This document shows, piece by piece, positions 60,218 to 64,000 of a stretch of DNA of 64,000 nucleotides. The DNA comes from Epilithonimonas hungarica. GTDB lineage: Bacteria; Bacteroidota; Bacteroidia; Flavobacteriales; Weeksellaceae. The stretch spans positions 1-64,000 of the forward strand of contig NZ_FNBH01000006.1 in NCBI RefSeq assembly GCF_900102265.1. The letters run 5' to 3'. A model generated the notes under the pieces. It had not been told where the DNA came from and did not search any database. It worked only from the letters and a program-made list of their open reading frames with translations. Made by a program: the position numbers and the translations under genes. Position 1 is the stretch's first letter; every line of letters begins with the position of its first letter.

Positions 60218-62581
60218 CTATTTTTTCTTATGTTTTTGATATTCTTCCCAAGCTTTTTGCTCGTACTCTTTCCACTCATTAAAAGTGAGCCCCTTACCAT
60301 TAACCGTTTTATAAATCTGATTGGCTTTTTTTTCTTCTTCTTGTTTTATTTGTTCTGCTTTTTTGGCTTCTTCTTTTGGAGATTCTTTAAGCTCTTTTTC
60401 CAAAATAGCAAAACCTTTTGCATCAATTTTACCAGAATAAGTAACAGTAGTTTTTCCTTCTTCAACCTCTTTTCCATTTACTTCCTTGACGTTGATAGAC
60501 AAAGTTTCTCCCTCTTCATAATTACGTGTATGAACCATAATACTTACTTTCTCCCCAACATACCCTTTTTCGATTTGGTTTTCAGCATCCTTACACATCC
60601 ATTTTACGCTTAAAATCTTCTTTTCCTTCCCATACTTGAACTCTCCATTCTCAGGAAGCTTATTCATACTCGGAGCTTTGTATTCAATCTTGTCTTTCGC
60701 AGTTATTAAAGAATTTGCACCATAAATGTGCATTTGTTCCTTTGCGCCAAATTCGGTTTTGCCATCAGTAAAGCCAATCAAATTTTTCTTACCATACAAA
60801 TCCAAATCTTTCCTTGCAGATATTTCGGTATTGTCACCACTTGCAATAATAGTTTTCTTACCACTATCTTGGCTTATTTCTTCTTTGGCTACCGTTTTTA
60901 TGTTTTTACCAATTGTATTTTCCTGATTATGTCCTACATTGGTTTTCATATTTTTTTCTACTTTGATATTAAGATTTTTGCAAATAATATCAATGGTTTC
61001 GGGAGCGGTAATCGTAATGCTTTTCTTTACGGTGTCAAGATAAATGGTGTTTCCGGAAATATCCAAAATGGTAATGCTCATTTTATCTTCACTGTCATCC
61101 ATAATAATAGTGTGACCACTTCTGGTTTTAGTAACCTTCAAATTATTCCCTTCAGTATGAAAACTAGAGGTTTCCCCACCATTATAATGCGTCCCCATCA
61201 CAAAAGGCTTTTCTGCATTTCCTGCTTCAAAGCCAACCAAAACTTCCTCACCAATCTCAGGAATAAAATGAAAACCCTTTCCTGCTCCAGAGTGGGGCTG
61301 AATTAATCTTATCCAAGGCGTTGTCTGGTTCTTATCTTCCTGCCACGGAAACTGTACTCGGATTCTTCCCATTCCCATAGGATCGTTGTTATCCATCACT
61401 CTTGCAGGTTGCTCTTCACCTTTTGGTACGGCTTCGGTGTCGATAAATGGTACTGCATTGAACAAATCCGGGATTCCGACAAACTCGTTGTAATAATCAC
61501 CAGGTTCGTAAACATGCTTGATTTCTATGATCCTATAGGTTTCCATCGCTTTGCCGTTGATATCCGAAAGTTGGGCTCTGCCACCGATCTTAAGTTCCGG
61601 AGTTTTGCTTCTGCCTTTTACCTGCATCAGGTTTTCACGCCTTTCTTTTTCTAATCGCACGGCTTCTTCCAACTGACCTTCCGAACTGTCGTGGATTCCT
61701 GTATGGTTGAAATGCATTTTTGGCTTCTTCTTAAAAATATTTTTAGAGGCATTGGTTGCAATCACCTGAAATGGGCTTTCCTTGAATTCGCTTCTTTCAC
61801 CATTACTGTTCTTTTCTATTTTAGCTCCGCTTTGCGTGTCATAACTTATGAATGTAAAATCCTGAGCCTGCATCCGCATCTCAAACTCAACATCTATTAA
61901 ATCTACATTCTCACCCAATTTCAAAATAGGCTGTACGGTATTTCCGAAGATTAGTTTTTCGCCGTTATAATAGAAATATTCTCCGTGACGGATGGCGAGC
62001 CTCTTAATAAATTCGTAATCGGATTCTTTGTACTGAACCGTGTAAGGAAAGGCTTTTTTATTATATTCATTAAGATGATCGGAGGAAACTTCTACTTTAG
62101 CTTCCTGCGGATATTCTTCGGTAACCTGTTTGATGATCTGCTCCAGCGTTTTGTCTTCAAAACTCTGGCAGTCTTTTCCGCTTTCCAGCAAAATACTTGG
62201 TGCATAACCTGTAATATGAAGATCCCCATAACCTCCGCCTTCGTCTTTTTTGTTTCTGATCTTGCCGATAATGCCTCTGAAATAATGCTGAGTTGTACCA
62301 AAACGCCAATAGGTAATTCCTATTTCTTTTCCGAGCAAATTTTTGGAATTCTCCATCACATAGCCTTGAAAAGTGTCTAAGGCATCATCCGGAACGACAA
62401 TCGTAAAGCTGTCGTGGTCATTGGTTTTCTGGCTCAGTTCTACCGTGTAGCTGTTTTTACGGATAAACTCTTTTCCGTCTAAGGTCAGAAGACAGTACAC
62501 CAAAGGGTTTGTTTTGTCGTGAAGCCAGTCTTCAAATCTGCGGGAAGTGCCAAATATGGCCGAGAAATCTTGGTTTTCCAT
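60218..62581 (-). CDS. vgrG: T6SS spike protein VgrG (copy 2, extended C-terminus)
   Basis: 787 residues. Residues 1-467 are almost identical to VgrG1, also at nucleotide level; differences are a handful of single bases. The needle then diverges (GNTIYLDTVKKSITITAPET, KNMKTNVGHNQENTIGKNIK), and after ~residue 660 there is an added domain (EKKILSVKWMCKDAENQIEK, EKVSIMVHTRNYEEGETLSI) that resembles the Ig-like strand pattern of the large effector, then a charged coiled stretch and the tail motif I-Y-K-T-x-x-G-K-x-x-T-x-x-E-W. The tail recurs in the 226-residue protein. Cargo is the JAB effector 5 nt downstream. Confidence 0.93.
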   Translation of the reverse strand: MENQDFSAIFGTSRRFEDWLHDKTNPLVYCLLTLDGKEFIRKNSYTVELSQKTNDHDSFTIVVPDDALDTFQGYVMENSKNLLGKEIGITYWRFGTTQHYFRGIIGKIRNKKDEGGGYGDLHITGYAPSILLESGKDCQSFEDKTLEQIIKQVTEEYPQEAKVEVSSDHLNEYNKKAFPYTVQYKESDYEFIKRLAIRHGEYFYYNGEKLIFGNTVQPILKLGENVDLIDVEFEMRMQAQDFTFISYDTQSGAKIEKNSNGERSEFKESPFQVIATNASKNIFKKKPKMHFNHTGIHDSSEGQLEEAVRLEKERRENLMQVKGRSKTPELKIGGRAQLSDINGKAMETYRIIEIKHVYEPGDYYNEFVGIPDLFNAVPFIDTEAVPKGEEQPARVMDNNDPMGMGRIRVQFPWQEDKNQTTPWIRLIQPHSGAGKGFHFIPEIGEEVLVGFEAGNAEKPFVMGTHYNGGETSSFHTEGNNLKVTKTRSGHTIIMDDSEDKMSITILDISGNTIYLDTVKKSITITAPETIDIICKNLNIKVEKNMKTNVGHNQENTIGKNIKTVAKEEISQDSGKKTIIASGDNTEISARKDLDLYGKKNLIGFTDGKTEFGAKEQMHIYGANSLITAKDKIEYKAPSMNKLPENGEFKYGKEKKILSVKWMCKDAENQIEKGYVGEKVSIMVHTRNYEEGETLSINVKEVNGKEVEEGKTTVTYSGKIDAKGFAILEKELKESPKEEAKKAEQIKQEEEKKANQIYKTVNGKGLTFNEWKEYEQKAWEEYQKHKKK

Positions 62582-62702
62582 ACTATATTTATTATTGATG
62601 GGTGATTAATGAATGATGAAATAAAAAAGGAGTGATTAATGATAGTTTTTTACTGATTATTCAGATGAAAACCAACTCTCAATTACGACTTATCCAGCAT
62701 CA

Positions 62703-63092
62703 TTATTCCAGCCACTGTTTTTCGTGAGTTGCTCCGTTGATGTTGAATTTCTTGGCAATCAGACGCATCTCTATTTGCAAAGGCTGGCTGTCAAGACCAT
62801 TGAAGCATTCTGTAAACTCGATGCAGTATGCTTTTTCAAAATTCAGTTCCTGAAGTTTGCTCATTGCATCTCTTCGATAAAAAATAATTTTTCCGTTCTT
62901 CATCTGGTTATGATCCAACATCCATCCTAAAAGTTCGGGATTGCCCGTACTTTCAATTTTAATGATGATGTCTCCACCTTTTGGCATTCCTTTCGGTTTT
63001 CCGGTTCCATCAACGGGTTGAATGAAATTATATTTACACTCTAAAATATTATAGGTGTTGCCGTCTAATTCTAGTTTTGATAAAAAGGACAT
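62703..63092 (-). CDS. tssD: T6SS tube protein TssD (Hcp-like)
   Basis: 129 residues of the Bacteroidetes TssD family, which stacks as hexameric rings to make the secreted inner tube. Features: MSFLSKLELDGNTYNILECK, VDGTGKPKGMPKGGDIIIKI (the D-x-x-G-x-P-x-x-x-x-x-G-G motif), WMLDHNQMKNGKIIFYRRDA, and the E-x-x-x-I-x-A-x-x-x arrangement before the C-terminus. It starts the vgrG2 gene block, 121 nt upstream of vgrG2. Divergent from the next paralogue, so probably specialised for this spike. Confidence 0.9.
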   Translation of the reverse strand: MSFLSKLELDGNTYNILECKYNFIQPVDGTGKPKGMPKGGDIIIKIESTGNPELLGWMLDHNQMKNGKIIFYRRDAMSKLQELNFEKAYCIEFTECFNGLDSQPLQIEMRLIAKKFNINGATHEKQWLE

Positions 63093-63198
63093 ACTTTTAA
63101 TTATAAATGATTAATTGTAAATGATAAGCGATAAAATTACCTGAAGGTTATACAATTTATGCTACACTGTACTACTCCGATTTTATACTTAAAAATGC

Positions 63199-63227
63199 CA
63201 AAAAACGGGCAATACAATATTGCCCGT
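63199..63227 (-). terminator. Intrinsic terminator after tssD
   Basis: A 10-bp stem ACGGGCAATA (63205-63214) pairs with 63218-63227 around 3 nt, followed on the minus strand by six T. It lies 13 nt after the stop of the tssD gene at 63240 and separates it from the next tssD. Confidence 0.9.
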
Positions 63228-63239
63228 CCATATTTTAAT

Positions 63240-63635
63240 CTATAAGGAACCCGGCCATTCGTTTTCGTAGGCGCCTGTTCCCATTTCGATTTTTCTTGCA
63301 GAGATCGTGAAGGTTTCAGTCAAAGGATTTTCTCCCGTAGAATCAAAGTTTTCTTTGTGTTTTACCAGATAGCCTTCCGTAAATTTCAGTTCTTTTAATG
63401 TAGCGTCGCTGTCTCTTTTATAAAAAACAACGCTTCCGTCCTTTCTTTCGAATGAATTGGTCATCCACTCGAAAAGCTCTGTTGAGTTTGTACCTTCTAC
63501 AACGACATCTATCTTGCCGCCTCTGGTTACCGTTGACGGTCTTCCCGTTGCATCTGTTTCCTGAAATAATCCGTAGCTTACGTTAAGTGCAGTGAATTCT
63601 TTTCCGGCTACCTTAAATTTTGCTTTAAATGACAT
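63240..63635 (-). CDS. tssD: T6SS tube protein TssD (Hcp-like), second copy
   Basis: 131 residues: MSFKAKFKVAGKEFTALNVS, TDATGRPSTVTRGGKIDVVV, WMTNSFERKDGSVVFYKRDS, TFTISARKIEMGTGAYENEW. It follows the TssD pattern closely and is nearer to the partial copy at the window edge than to the one at 62703. Single-gene unit ended by a strong terminator, which fits the high expression needed for a tube protein. Confidence 0.92.
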   Translation of the reverse strand: MSFKAKFKVAGKEFTALNVSYGLFQETDATGRPSTVTRGGKIDVVVEGTNSTELFEWMTNSFERKDGSVVFYKRDSDATLKELKFTEGYLVKHKENFDSTGENPLTETFTISARKIEMGTGAYENEWPGSL

Positions 63636-63798
63636 AATTTTTTAATTATAATGCGTTAATAATTGATTTTTTACTTTTCATCAGGCTTTTAGATCGTCTT
63701 AAAATTTCCGAATAAGGATATAGTTTCCCGACCCTCCAAAAAAGAGAGGTTTTAAATGAAGACAAGCTGATAAAAATATTTGTTTTTTCAGTGTAGGA

Positions 63799-64000
63799 TT
63801 ACACCCACTCGTTTTTGTGGGAAGCGTTGCCCATCTCGATTTCCTTTGCAGAAAGTACGAAAGACTCTGTTAACGGATTTTCACCTGTCGAATCAAAATC
63901 TTCAGTATATTTCACAATGTAAGCTTCTTTGAATTTCAGCTCTTTCAGGGTAGCATCACTGTCTCTTTTGACAAACGTAACTGTCCCGTCCTTTCTTTCA
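63799..64000 (-). CDS. tssD: T6SS tube protein TssD, third copy (C-terminal part)
   Basis: The C-terminal ~66 residues, ending in KNEWV and TAA at 63799, match the second TssD almost position by position (F-V-K-R-D-S-D-A-T-L-K-E-L-K-F, the run S-T-G-E-N-P-L-T-E-S-F, I-E-M-G-N-A). The gene continues past the window edge. The 163-bp spacer to the second copy (63636-63798) shows no recognised feature. Confidence 0.9.
   Translation of the reverse strand, partial: ERKDGTVTFVKRDSDATLKELKFKEAYIVKYTEDFDSTGENPLTESFVLSAKEIEMGNASHKNEWV

Noticed and set aside
38000-63635. Prophage interpretation of the VgrG/TssD/GH19 region
   Set aside because: No capsid, terminase, portal or integrase is present; TssD, PAAR-like and paired immunity genes fit a T6SS island.
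1-64000. CRISPR array, tRNA/rRNA genes, insertion sequences
   Set aside because: No regular repeat-spacer pattern, cloverleaf or transposase was recognised by eye; a covariance-model scan could still reveal a tRNA.

Overview
The window reads as chromosome of a Weeksellaceae-type flavobacterium (Chryseobacterium or a close relative). The evidence is low GC with AT-rich spacers, Bacteroidetes promoters of the TAnnTTTG type, a type IX secretion C-terminal sorting domain, a MurF-alanine racemase fusion, and TssD/VgrG genes of the Bacteroidetes type VI secretion system (T6SS subtype iii). No core T6SS sheath or baseplate gene lies in the window.

Layout. 1-7.3 kb: a large RHS-like surface protein (partial), a T9SS-exported protein preceded by an 11-bp tandem repeat, a TPR-like periplasmic protein and a TonB-dependent receptor. 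The last two genes carry matching promoters with LytTR-type operators at identical spacing, so they look like one regulon. 7.5-36 kb: mostly housekeeping (sodC, yraN, LD-carboxypeptidase, LysE exporter, rnr, rpiB, pgk, mnmG, ybeY, patatin/BamA protein, murF-alr, tdk, rsmI, fabG, guaC), plus a toxin-antitoxin pair, a DUF1016/PD-(D/E)XK protein, and an operon joining an Lgt-like protein, a small membrane protein and a COG1964-type radical SAM enzyme. Two perfect parS palindromes flank mnmG and two one-mismatch copies lie further out. Together with a 736-bp AT-rich spacer holding DnaA-box-like 9-mers, this suggests an origin-proximal region.

35.9-37.8 kb: a probable type II restriction-modification pair, with convergent, overlapping endonuclease and C5-cytosine methyltransferase genes.

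38-64 kb: a T6SS accessory island, all on the minus strand. Read 5' to 3' it runs: TssD genes; VgrG2 with a JAB-domain effector and immunity candidates; a PAAR-like (DUF4280) effector with immunity candidate; VgrG1 with a frameshifted DUF3289 effector; effector remnants; and a 1443-residue PAAR/Ig-like effector with GH19 and NlpC/CHAP-like domains. Behind the last one lies an array of displaced toxin-immunity cassettes, each bordered by a fragment copied from the same part of the large effector gene. The two vgrG genes share about 1.4 kb of almost identical 5' sequence. The array looks like a polymorphic-toxin reservoir that exchanges C-terminal peptidoglycan-hydrolase modules by homologous recombination.

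Four copies of a dispersed intergenic repeat are present; one of them creates a false N-terminal extension on VgrG1. No tRNA, rRNA, CRISPR array or insertion sequence was recognised.
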